Assembly (NCBI GenBank): GCA_963971305.1 | Contig: OZ020307.1 | Coordinates: 11,731,501-11,795,500, forward strand | DNA from: Arcuatula senhousia | Lineage: Eukaryota > Mollusca > Bivalvia > Mytilida > Mytilidae | DNA length: 64,000 nt | Reading direction: 5' to 3' | Shown: in pieces, positions 46,301 to 56,700 of the stretch | Layout: each line of letters opens with the position of its first letter | How positions within the stretch are numbered: the first letter of the stretch is position 1 | Notes under the pieces: generated by a model | Database searches by the model: none | What the model saw: the letters and a program-made list of their open reading frames with translations, nothing else | Told to the model about the DNA's origin: nothing | Program-made: the position numbers and the translations under genes

Positions 46301-48378
46301 CATTACCACATTACTTTTTCTGTCTATTCAAAATAACTTTAAAAAATATTATTTCTTCATAGACAGAAAAAATATTGTGGCCATTCCTTAAAATACAGAC
46401 AATATATGCCAACCTTTCAAACAGGTAAAAATAGTCTATAAAATTTTTAATCGAATAACCTAAATAAGATGATGTTAAAGATAGGTTGCTGATTATCTCC
46501 CCTTTTTTCTAGTGTTACCTGGTGTGTAAATGATCCAGATCTGCATCTCTTTGTCGTAATAAATCTTCTACTGTTAGAGAATAGGTATGTTCTAGATTCA
46601 GTAATGTGTCTAGGGCCGCAGAATGGATAAGAGTGTGGTATACTTTGGAAAATTTCTCTTCCTGTGTCTCAGCTTCTATCTTAGCATATGTCTTTACTTC
46701 CTATCAGTATACAAACTAAATTTAAATGTTCATTATCCCCTTTTTAACTCAATGAATAAAATATACTGTATAATCATTTATTTTCGTGTTGATAAAATTT
46801 CCTAGTTAAGAGCACAACACTGAATGGCTGGGAACAAATATTCATGAATTTTTAAATTTTTAAATACACCCTTTCAGTAAATATTTTAAATTCATGGGAT
46901 TTATTTTTGTGGATTTCTCTTAACCATGATAATAAAGAAATTACATCCTACACAAATATTTCTGCTTCTACAGAAGCTTCTAGTAGAGAAATAAATTCCT
47001 AATATTTTATATCCCAAATATTAAATTTGTTTAGCAAATGCATATTAAAAATATTAAGGTTCCCTTATTGAATATTCACAGACAATAAGAAAGCTGGAAA
47101 TGCTTTTACATTTTCTAAATTACAATCCTTCGATATATATAAGTTATACTGGGTAAAATGAGTGGAACAATACTGTTTATTCTAACAAAGTTCTTACTTG
47201 AGTAAACGCTTTTGACCATTTATCCACAAGATTATCAATAGTAGCCTGGTCTGCTTCTTTTATTTTATCCACTTTCTTTTGTGCATTTCTTTCAAACAAC
47301 TTCTGTGTGTGCTTCCAAATAAATGCATCAAGTTTTTCTGTTAACTCTGTCAAAAAATGTTAGTATAAAGTAAGATACTGTGAAAGAGTTATTGTTTGTT
47401 GGGAACCAATTTCATGGTTTTCATGGGGCAATCAAAACAAAATTTGGTTCTCAACGAAATGGAAATTTTCCACAAATCCAAGAAAAATAGCTACCCACAA
47501 ATATAAGTTCTTTCACAGTAAATCGAGGACTGATTTTTTTGTACAAACCATCTTGTTCAAATAGTCTACTATAAATACATGGATTTTTAATCATTTTTCC
47601 TTTATTGTGACATTTAAAACATGTTGCTTGTCCATGGAAAGTTATGTGTTGAATTTCCATGATATTATCTACCAGTAAAGGCTGTAGAAAAGAGCATGCA
47701 CTACGTCATCCGTTGAATATGTTGAGCATTTTATTCAAAAGGTTTTTAAAATAATGTAAATAGCAATATTTCTGCATCAGGGTAAAACTGTACAGTAAAT
47801 GTATTGAAATGTGTTTGCAAGGTTTAGAAGATTTAAACTGCCTGTGAATGACACAACATCTACAAAACAATTACAGCAATTTGAAATTGCAATTTGTGGG
47901 AAACAGTCAGCATGTATTAGGATAAAATAAAGTTATATAGATATATACCAAGGATATGACCATTAAACTTGAAGGGCAGCATGGTTTTGTTATCTGACCA
48001 AAAAAAATCCACATAGAGCGTGGAAAAAATAGTTATTTTTTTAAGATGACATCATATTTTTTTTTTCATGATTAACATTATTTTATATGGCAGAAATCAT
48101 TCTTTGGAATATCATACTTCATAACCTCTGGTGCAAGAATATAATGCTTTTCATCACAAATAAGTTTCAGAATTTTTTAAAGGAAAAAATCCAAGGCCCT
48201 TTTCAAGTTAAATGGTTGGTCCCTTACCTTTTTCTACAAAACATGGAAGGTTATGTCCTGCTATAAGCTGTTCTACAAAATCATTCAGAGGTTGCTTCAA
48301 TGGAATGGGAACAGGGACTTCTAATGTTGAAATCAGATCTTTGCTTACAAATGTGAATGTAAAATCTTCAGTAGCCAT
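37305..48378 (-). CDS. FERRY3: FERRY3 / C12orf4 homologue (12 coding exons)
   Basis: Exons in transcript order (minus strand): 48378-48228, 47346-47198, 46700-46519, 45645-45558, 45305-45187, 44881-44781, 42045-41961, 41023-40902, 40344-40211, 39681-39460, 37917-37792, 37385-37305. All junctions are GT-AG and phases close exactly, giving 1560 bp and 519 aa; the human family member is about 550 aa. Recognisable family stretches are [17 protein letters not shown] (exon 3), [13 protein letters not shown] (exon 7), [19 protein letters not shown] (exon 8), STDFHFPDL (exon 9), DVHVVFHLV (exon 10) and FRVSN near the C-terminus. Exon 2-5 sequence is charged and helical. In mammals FERRY3 is a subunit of the five-part Rab5 effector complex that tethers mRNAs to early endosomes; the role here is by homology. 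The gene name rests on recalled family pattern, not a search. Confidence 0.75.
38083..39098 (-). mobile_element. Family G HINE-like element in a FERRY3 intron
   Basis: Read on the minus strand: ATGTTCCCCAAACAAAG folds on CGGGAACAT, followed by a CTTCTTCTTC microsatellite and two to three ~330-bp units (with GGCGGCCATCTTGGATTT). The subterminal inverted start GGGGAACAT and a perfect 19-bp hairpin TGTGACGGCTGCCGTCACA (38083-38101) lie at the other end. It sits wholly within the intron between the last-but-two and last-but-one exons. Confidence 0.75.
43145..44208 (-). mobile_element. Reversed family E-like element with nested MITE
   Basis: Minus-strand start TGTCTCACCTGCTGTGCGAA folds on GCGGGACATAGGTGTTAC, similar to the element at 1988. 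About four ~172-bp tandem units (AAATCAAGGTCAAGGTCAAA, GCATACCAAGTTTCATTAAC) follow. A hairpin AGTCATATAGTGACT (43150-43164) marks the 3' end. One unit is split by the 285-bp MITE at 43682. Located in the FERRY3 intron between exons 6 and 7. Confidence 0.6.
43682..43966 (+). mobile_element. 285-bp hAT-like MITE with visible target duplication
   Basis: TIRs are CAGGGTTCCCAC and GTGGCAACCCTG (11 of 12 complementary). The flanks repeat TATATG (43676-43681 and 43967-43972). The unoccupied form AGTATATGTATTGAAAATTG is present in the neighbouring tandem unit at 43315-43334. The body consists of CAAGGGTTTTTC and AAGGACTTTTCC-like motifs. CAGGG termini suggest hAT, but hAT duplications are usually 8 bp. 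Confidence 0.75.
44455..44780 (-). repeat. Five tandem copies of the 3' half of FERRY3 exon 6
   Basis: Directly after the exon 6 donor (minus strand), a ~64-bp block equivalent to the end of exon 6 plus its donor is repeated about five times. Copies carry GTCACCTTTGAGGAAAG or GTTAACTTCAAGGAAAG, ACCATACATTTAG, and then GTATGT or GTAAGT. They alternate between two subtypes (donor followed by ATTGTCAAAG or GATTCTAAAAG). Exonic parts of about 47 nt are not a multiple of three, so inclusion would shift frame. Confidence 0.7.
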
Positions 48379-48844
48379 AATTACTATAAAATAAATAAAA
48401 AGAAATATATCTATAATTTCAAACATCGATAATTTGGTCACTGTATAACAGTCATGCAGCATGTGCATAAATGTACAAATCAACAATTAGACATAAATGA
48501 TATTAGACTAGCTGTAAGTGTACTACAAACTACTACAAGAAATAAACTGGAAAAGAGATAAGATAACTATTTACAAACATACTGGTATAATTAAGCACAT
48601 AAAATTGTTCAACATTCCATCACCTCTCAATTTCAAAATGATGATAAAAAGTTTTTTTTACAAAACTATAATACCCTCGCCTCAAGGCACCAACCCCTGG
48701 CAATAATCTGTGTCCATTATTGGAACTAATTATTGATAATATTATTCAATGGATATGCCACCAAATCTCAAGCTGACATCATTGAGGTGACGGAAGAAGA
48801 CGAGATACAGACGTCATCAGTGCTGACCAGAGATAGACGATAAA

Positions 48845-50586
48845 GAGATGTGGAATAAGTGTACGCGACACAACCAACATTAAAGAAATGGCAATTTAAA
48901 AAATCACAATGGAAAACAGCCAGCAGTCTTCAACATGACCAGAGGTCACTGCTCCCCGTCTTGCATCGGCCCAAGACTAAAAATACAATACATAAGATTC
49001 AAACAAATCCCTAGAATATCAAAGAAAGACCCATTTCTGGACATAAAACAAAAAAACAGTAGACAAGGACAAACAAAAACTTTGACAAGGATTCCTGGCT
49101 AAGGACAGGCACATATAAAATGTGGCGGGGTTAAACTAGTTTTTTGGGCCCAACCTTCCCCCTATTGTTTATCTTGTACAAAGCACAAAAATAACACACT
49201 TTAAAAATCAAATCGATAAAAGTTCAAATTTCACCAAGAGAGAATGTCTACATCCTTCTTTGCCTTCTTTATGACAAGAAGATGAGTTGGACTCTCACCA
49301 ACAAATACTTGAAGGATGTTTTGTCTAAATATGTGAACGTTCCTTCGATGAGTCCCAGGCCATGGCCATGATGCTATTAGCCTGGCCCTGGGTTATGGAA
49401 ATTTACATTTTAAACAAGACATTCTTTACAAATGTATTTGCTAATTAAAGCACCTTATCGGGTCATAATTAAGGTTTTTCGGTCTTTAAGGTTAGATTAA
49501 AAAGAAGAAGTCAGAAATAATTGACCTGTGACCAACATGACCAACCTGGTTAATAAAATATAGATAATAAATATGAATAAATTCTTCTTCAAAGAATTGT
49601 TTACAGAACCACTTTATCTTAGCAATTAAAAAAGTTATGAGGATTTGAAATTTGAGGAATTTATCCTTTCAATCTATATTTGTTTATTGCCATCCAGTTT
49701 GACACTTACAACTACCGTAGTAGTGAGTGAACGAATACTACTTACTTTAAAACTTCCATAAGGGTTTTTACTATTGCCATATCAAGCATTATACTGATCA
49801 AGCATGTCGTTTATGTGTGAAGACACTTCACAAAATCATTATTGTTTGAAGTGTTGTGAATTTTTTACATCCGTCGATTGATGATTCTCAGCTAGCTGTT
49901 AGTAACAGCGAGTGTTCTATAGAGAGTTCCTTTACCGTCCTTTCATTAATTCTTGTTGTCTTTTGTCTAATGTTCACTCTAGTGAAAACTTTGATTGATT
50001 TGATTTTTATTGTGTTTAGTTTTTGTGCTTTGTCTAGGAATATTGATAGGGGGCGGGGGGAGGTTGGGCCCAAAAAACTAGTTTAACCCCGCCACATATT
50101 ATATGTGCCTGTCCTAAGCCATGAATCTTTGACAAAGCTTTCGATTGTATTTGTCTTTTTGATGTTTTCTGTTCCTTGTTTAAGAGGGGGTCTATCTGTG
50201 ACTATTTCAGGACTGGATTTGAATTATATGCATTTTATTTAGACCATGGGCCAATTGCAGAAACAGGAGCAGCGTCTACTGGCCTCATTGAAGGCTGCTG
50301 GCAGTTGTACATTGTGGTTTTTCTGAATTGCCAGGGGTTCAAATTAGCACTGGTCCGAGGTCCAGGACCCTCAATTTTTGATGCAGGACCCACAAAATTT
50401 CATTGACAAAAGTCCTGGACCTGTCAGTATTCACAATAAATGTTATCAAGGACCTTTCAATTTCTTCTGGAGGACCGTCCATCCTGGACTCCAAAAAGTC
50501 CTGGACCTTTTGCTCTCAAATGTTAATTTGAACCCCTGATTGCCACTTGATTGTGGGCTGTGTCTGGTACACTTATTCCACATCTC
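48845..50586. mobile_element. Long inverted-repeat (foldback) element in FERRY3 5' intron
   Basis: Left arm 48845 to about 49165 (GAGATGTGGAATAAGTGTAC, then TTAAACTAGTTTTTTGGGCC) is inverted at about 50048-50586 (GGGCCCAAAAAACTAGTTTA, then GTACACTTATTCCACATCTC). Arms are ~320 bp each once a 207-bp insertion in the right arm is removed. About 880 bp of interior lacks a recognisable transposase. A single arm occurs at 528-650, showing a dispersed family. Confidence 0.7.
50332..50538 (+). mobile_element. 207-bp MITE with 15-bp TIRs
   Basis: Ends CAGGGGTTCAAATTA and TAATTTGAACCCCTG are perfectly complementary. ATTGC flanks both sides (50327-50331 and 50539-50543). The opposite arm of the host foldback element supplies the empty form (AAATTGCC in its complement, near 48891-48898). 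The interior repeats GTCCTGGACC-like text. Confidence 0.75.
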
Positions 50587-50939
50587 ATTATTTTCTGTCC
50601 TGTAACATTGTGCCTTAACCATGTACTTATTAAACTATGAGTTTTTGCTAAAATAATATTTTGTATTTTTATTTGTATTAAACCCAATAATTACAAGGTT
50701 AATAAAACCAATAAATCCAACCACAAATCTACAATAATGTCATTACATTGATTTAGGTGCATAAAATTAATAAAAACAAGAAATTAGTAATGTTCTAGAG
50801 GAAAGGTTTTGTTAATGAATGTCCTTACCAAAACGACCTTCAAGTTAGCATAGTGTCATGTTTTATTTGGAAAGAATCATTTTGTTTTCTTTTAAAAACT
50901 CTTTTCCATACACTTTTCAGTTGACAAACGCCCACTTAC

Positions 50940-50985
50940 ATGGGCGCAGACATCTTGAATTTACAAAGCATTATGGGATTTATTG
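50940..50985 (-). promoter_or_regulatory. Candidate FERRY3 promoter and noncoding first exon
   Basis: On the minus strand AAATCCCATAATGC (around 50968-50981) resembles the ZNF143/STAF promoter motif and is followed by a possible 5'UTR exon ending GCGCCCAT with donor GTAAGT (50939-50934). The coding exon has an acceptor-like TTTATTTTATAG just before its ATG. Splicing across the 2.5 kb between would put the start codon in exon 2. An upstream ATG in this exon would end within ten codons. Confidence 0.35.
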
Positions 50986-50999
50986 GCCTAATTATTGTA

Positions 51000-51580
51000 C
51001 CAGACGGTCATGACAGTCAAACTCGGTCAATAGAACATGCTTGTGGTGTGAGCAGTTAAAGTAATTTTAATCAATCAACAATTGGAACCGTTCAAGTAAG
51101 TATGGCGACACCATACTGCCCCAAAATTAAACAGAATCAATGTAACTGAAGCTGACAACATCCGCATTCTTAACCAGACATTTTCTGGGTCTCTCCATTT
51201 TAATCAGGTCAAGATAAGGTCAACTTTCCATTGCATGATGCAGACGTTTAAGGAAAAGCCAGGAAAAATTGACAGGGATATTTTTGGGGGGAACTCTTTA
51301 TGTTTATTTTCACCTGTCTCTTGTCCCTTCTCTTATTATTATATAAATACACAGTACATTTAATATCTTTTTATTAATTTATTGTAAACAATATCATGGA
51401 ATTCCCCAAAACTTTTCTTTATATGAAAATGATGTGGCATCTCTTATTATTTTATTCTGTGACTTCAACTAGATAGTCATTAAACGTTCACACTGACTGT
51501 GTACATGTGTAAGTATATATAGTATTAGATAGGGTACAGAATATCTTAACAGAGGAAAGAAATATATACATGATATATAT
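51000..51580. other. Intergenic between FERRY3 homologue and nuclear receptor
   Basis: No gene or element end recognised. The two genes point away from each other, with this stretch lying upstream of both. Confidence 0.4.
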
Positions 51581-51584
51581 GTAC

Positions 51585-51880
51585 TGCCTCTGCCATTTAA
51601 CTGATTCTTCATCATTTTGACTCTGGCTTTAAAAGCTTCAGGTGTGTCCAACTCCACAATATCAGGTGGGAGAAGATTCCAGTCCCTTACAGTCTGAGGA
51701 AAGTGTCGCTCTGCATGACTGCAGTTGGAAAGTTCGACTGTGGGTTTTCTGGTAGATTGTAGTGGTTGTACAACTTGATTCTGCTTGCTGATGGCGACTT
51801 TCTCCCTGTTGTTCTGTGTTGAAAAGGAATATAGCTAGAGAAGTTTTGACTTTTGTCTCCTATCCAATAATGTGCGGTGA
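51585..51880 (-). pseudogene. Decayed non-LTR retrotransposon C-terminus
   Basis: On the minus strand, across frame shifts, one can read HFPQTVRDWNLLPPDIVELD and TPEAFKARVKMM, the typical C-terminal WN-x-LP motif and helix of non-LTR retrotransposon reverse transcriptases. Stops break the rest. It differs in sequence from the fragment at 33484. Confidence 0.65.
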
Positions 51881-51908
51881 AATGGTCTATTATACATTTC
51901 ATTGTTTA

Positions 51909-52061
51909 TTATAGGATTGAACACCTATTTTCGGTTGTTCATGCATGTATGAACGGATCTTGGAGCTCACAAACTTCGGCCATTCATGATACAGTTTGTG
52001 AGTGAAGAGATCCGTTCATACATGCATGAACGACCGAAAATAGGTGTTCAATCCTTATAAT
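51909..52061. repeat. ~150-bp imperfect palindrome
   Basis: Left arm ATAGGATTGAACACCTATTT, then CATGCATGTATGAACGGATC, is inverted in the right arm ending AATAGGTGTTCAATCC. The loop is about 20-30 bp around TCGGCCATTCATGAT. A further GTATGAACGGATCTGG lies at 52187-52202 and a CRE-like GACGTCATCACC at about 52130, so parts of the arm recur outside it. Confidence 0.75.
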
Positions 52062-52065
52062 TCTT

Positions 52066-53610
52066 CAAATTTATACCTTTTTTTAAAAAGAAATATAAAT
52101 AAATTCGGAAACAATTCGTTATTTAGGACGACGTCATCACCACCATATTCGTTTACATTGGAAACGAGGCAGAGGCGTTCATGAAAGTATGAACGGATCT
52201 GGCAATGACGTTTCGACCAATCAGAAATGAGTATACGCATGAACGCATGTCTGATAAGAATTATTTATAGTGTACACTCAATCTTATGCTTTTAATATAC
52301 ATGTACATGTGCAAATATAAAATAATTTTATATTTGCATATGATTTAATGTCTATTATCCTAAGATTCTTCTACCCCAGACATAGGTTATTCTTAGTCAT
52401 AAATTGGTTTATGAATTGGCATTTTGGGTTTTATTGTTCTATATATATACCCATATATGCTGGAACTTTGTTGTCATATACTTATACTTACTTGAATCAT
52501 ATATTTGTACCTGTCTATTGTGCTTTTTCCAATAAAATATTGAATTTAATTGTACTCATGCTGTAGTTAATTCATAATTCTGAACAAAATGTGTTTTGGC
52601 CATCTTTGGAACTTTAGGGTATACATGGTATATATGACATAAGACATAATAAGACATAATTTATTTTCCAATTATGGTCCATCAAAGGGCAGCAATCATT
52701 ACAATGATTATATTATAACAGTGATTAAAATAAAATATAAGATTATAATAAATAGATAGCTTGATGCAGATACTATATACTTGTTCAAAGAGTATGTAGG
52801 GGTTGGCTAAGTGTAAGACGCTGGAATTCATATCACTGTACTGTGAGGTCAAGGTTTCCAGACATCCACTGTATGTTCTGTTGCTTTGAGGATTCACTTA
52901 TTTTATGGCTTTAATGATTGGTGCATCAGGCTTTCCTTCTCAACAAGCTTAAGTCCGGCAATGATGCAAGAGGCCAATATAAGCCTGACTGTTGTTTATC
53001 ATGTCTTCTGCCAACAGAGTTTGTGAAACTTCATATATATGTGATCATGGTGGTCCTTGTGACAATTCTGTCAGATCCACTTGGCAAATCTGTTGTATGT
53101 AAAATTTTACATATTCAGTGGTCCTGAAGCAAAATAATTTTTAATTCCAGATATTTTGCTCAAAATGTTCAGTAGGTCTAATGATTTTGCAAACTCTAAG
53201 TCAAAAGCTCTTCAGTGCTTATAATCATTGAAGTGTGACAAGACTTGGTCCCCTGTTTGGTCAGCCAAAGTCCCCACATCACAAAATTTCTGGATCCAGC
53301 ACTGTTAATGGGTTGAAGTTGTCAGTTGTTTATTGTAAACAAAAGTTTGGAAATGGTTTATTTTTGTGTTTTTTAATGTTTCTGTCAGATTCTTGATCAA
53401 CAAGTTTTAAACACTGCTGCAGTATGACACCATTTAAGCATGACCATGCCTAGAAATCAATTGGTTTACACATAGATTTATTTTTGTACATAGTATTTTT
53501 CTCTAGTTATCACATAGTTTTAAAATGGGGTACTACATGTAATTACTACAAAATTTATGCTAATATCATAATTTTTAAATATGCGGTAGAATATTTTTTT
53601 TTCATTTCAG
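52066..53610. other. Upstream region of nuclear receptor gene, nothing firm
   Basis: AT-rich. A fragment related to the GGCGGATCC MITE lies at about 53222-53305 (GAAGTGTGAC, AAATTTCTGGATCC). No upstream coding exon was found. A noncoding first exon for the receptor may be here or further upstream. Confidence 0.4.
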
Positions 53611-53747
53611 CTACTGGGTATCTGCTTGACAGAAATGAGGATTTTACATGTATGTCCAGCTGAACATGGAGACTAAAGTGCAGTAGGATAAATTATCATT
53701 TTTACTCATAAATACCAGGTTTGAAAGAGTTATATATAAAAATAAAC
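53611..53747 (+). promoter_or_regulatory. 5'UTR segment of nuclear receptor exon, with short uORF
   Basis: A strong acceptor (T-rich run then CATTTCAG, ending 53610) precedes the coding ATG with an in-frame stop (53709-53711) between them, so this is best read as 5'UTR spliced from an upstream exon. It holds a 13-codon upstream ORF starting at about 53635 (ATGAGG) and ending before the main start. Confidence 0.45.
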
Positions 53748-56700
53748 ATGGAAGACACAAACAAGAATATTCCTTCAGTAATTGGAGAGAAGCAAGAAAC
53801 TTTACAGATACAGATAAAACGAGAATGCGTGCATGAAAATGACCAAGAATCAAGCAACATTCCATCTGTTGTATCTGATGACATGTTTGGCAGTCAGAAT
53901 CATTTTAGATTCTATAATGAGCTTGATCTGAATGAAAAATCAAACAAGTCTAATGATTTAAACATAGGGGACAAGAAGAATGAGAAATGCAATAAACCTG
54001 ATGTTTATGATTTTCCATCTGAAGACAAGGTCAAAGAAAAACCACCTAATAGAAGGTTCTCATTCAGCAAGAAACTGAACAGATATATACCGAACACACT
54101 GTCAGATTATCAAGTGACTGTTAGTAAACCAAGTGTTACCAAACCAGAGGAACAGAATGTTCATATAAAACGGCTTTTAGGTACTCAGATCAAACTACCA
54201 TTAATGGTTCCTGGAGCGTCTGAGAAAAGTCAATACGGACAGCCGCAGGATTCACAAGGGCGAAAACACATGTCAGAAGTATCTGCTGAATTAAGTAGCA
54301 GTCATGAAAAATCCACAAGAAATTCAAATGACTCAAACATGTCATTGGGCGGGGCAGATTTAAACAAAATTCATGATATTCTGTCTAATAGTGCAGACTT
54401 TGCCAAACTGTTTCAGAGCCAAGAACCACAGAAAGCATCTGACTCAAATGTAAACAATAGTTTCAAACGATTGGAACAAGAAATCATATCTGAAATTATC
54501 AAAGGCAAATCCCAATCAAGTAGCAGGGGAGATAATTCTATGAGATTTCCTGATTTTATGAACAGAACAGGTAACCAGACTGATGAATCATCTTGTAACC
54601 TAAGTGATGACATAAAAAGTAAAATGTTTGACGGTTTCCCATTCATTAACAGTATGGACAGTTTACCATTTAACAAATCTTTCCCGAGTCCTGGAACAAG
54701 CTGTGACAATAAAGACATGACCAATAATATGAAAGATGAGAATAGAATGGTTGGTATTCCACAAACCGTAAAAAGTGCCGATGACAACCTTGAGCCAGGA
54801 CTTCAGATTGTTACTAGCCAAAACAGTGAGTGTTATACAAGCCATGATAAAGATATTTATGTTTATCACACCTCACAATAAGTGTTAATGATGAAGTATG
54901 ATATTGAAAGCTGTGTAAAACTAACATCTTTTATTGAAAAAAAATTGATATTATACATGTGTATTGACAAAATATTAATTTTAAAAGAATAAGCTTGAAA
55001 ACTAAGATATCTTATTTATATGATTTTGATAATAATTGTATTCGCATGTTAAATTTAATTTCAACATTAAGGACTTAAACATGTTAAACATTTGATTGTC
55101 CCCATTACATAAACCTTTGCTTCTTTGATAGTGTGTATCTTATAGAAATAGCAATTAGGGTTTTAACTTGCGAATCTTGACTTGTAACATTAGGCTAAAT
55201 TTAATTCAAGTAGCCCAACCATAGGGTTTCATACAAAAATTATAAAATTTCTGTTAGGCCACAGCAAATTTTAGTAGCCATTGGATAGTGGGCCAGTGCT
55301 AATTTCAAACCCTGACCAGTATATTACTATTTTAGTTTTGAATAAAATGCAATTTGATTGTTAAGGTGGTTCGGGAGTATAAAACTGAGCATCTTTTTCA
55401 GACATCTTGCAATTTTTTAGTCTGGATTTCAATTAAAGTGAATAAAAATAACACAAGAGATACAAAATTTAGTTCTTTATTTTATTTTATGAATGAAATA
55501 AATATAACAAATATGTTTAAACAGAAATTAAGCTTTTTTAGCTCACCTGACCCGAAGGGTCATGTGAGCTATTGTCATCACTTGGCGTCCGTCGTCCGTC
55601 CGTCGTCCGTCGTCCGTCCGTCGTCCGTCGTCCGTAAACTTTTTAAAACGTTAACTCCTCTGACACCATAAGTCCAATTGCAACCAAACTTGGTATGGTT
55701 GTTCATTAGCATTCGGTGCTTAGAACTGATGTGGGGATTTTTGATTCGTCGTAAAACATGGCCGCCATGGCTAAAAATAGAACATAGGGGTAAAATGCAG
55801 TTTTTTGCAAATAACTCAAAAACGGCTACAGATATCAAAATTCTGGCATAGGGTAAAAGTGATCAGCACCTCAAGATCTACCTACCCTGAAATTTTGAAG
55901 AAAATCCAACGACCCATGTAGGAGTTATTGCCCTTTTTGTGGATTTTTTGCAAATTTTGCACCTGTTTAGCTCAATATCTTGAAAACTATACTAGATATT
56001 TGAGAAATTTAAATTGCATATTGTTAAGCACATCAAGATCTACAAAATATGTAACAGGGTCAACGTTGTAGAACCTTTCCTTTTAGGAGTTATTGCCCTT
56101 AGAACGTCAAAATTTAGCATTTTAACAGCATTTCCTCATTATATTGAAAACGTTAACTCCTCTGACACTTTAAGTCCAAATGGAACCAAACTTGGTATTA
56201 TTGTTTATTATTATTAGGTGTATAGAACTGTTGTGGGGATTTTTGATTGGTTGTAAAACATGGCCGCTGTGGCTAAAAATAGAACATAGGGGGTAAATGG
56301 CAGTTTTTTGCAAATAACTCTAAAACGGTGACAGATTTCAAAATTTTGATTGAGAACAAAAGTGATCAGCACCTCAAGATCTACTAGCTTTGAAATTTTG
56401 AAGAAAATCCAACAACCCATGTAGGAGTTATTGCCCTTTTTGTGGATTTTTTGCAAATTTTGCACCTGTTTAGCTCAATATCTTGAAAACTATACAAGAT
56501 ATCTGAGACATTTAAATTGCATATTGGTAAGCACATCAAGATCTACAAAATTTGTAGAAGGGTCAACGTTGTAGGACCTTTCCTTTGAGGAGTTATTGCC
56601 CTTAGAACGTCAAAATTGAGCATTTAAAAAGCATTTCCTCATTATATTGAAAACGTTAACTCCTCTGACACTTTAAGTCCAATTGGAACCAAACTTGGTA

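Noticed and set aside
53721..53747. Upstream start for the receptor at 53721
   Set aside because: That codon is TTG; the first ATG in frame after the stop at 53709-53711 is at 53748.
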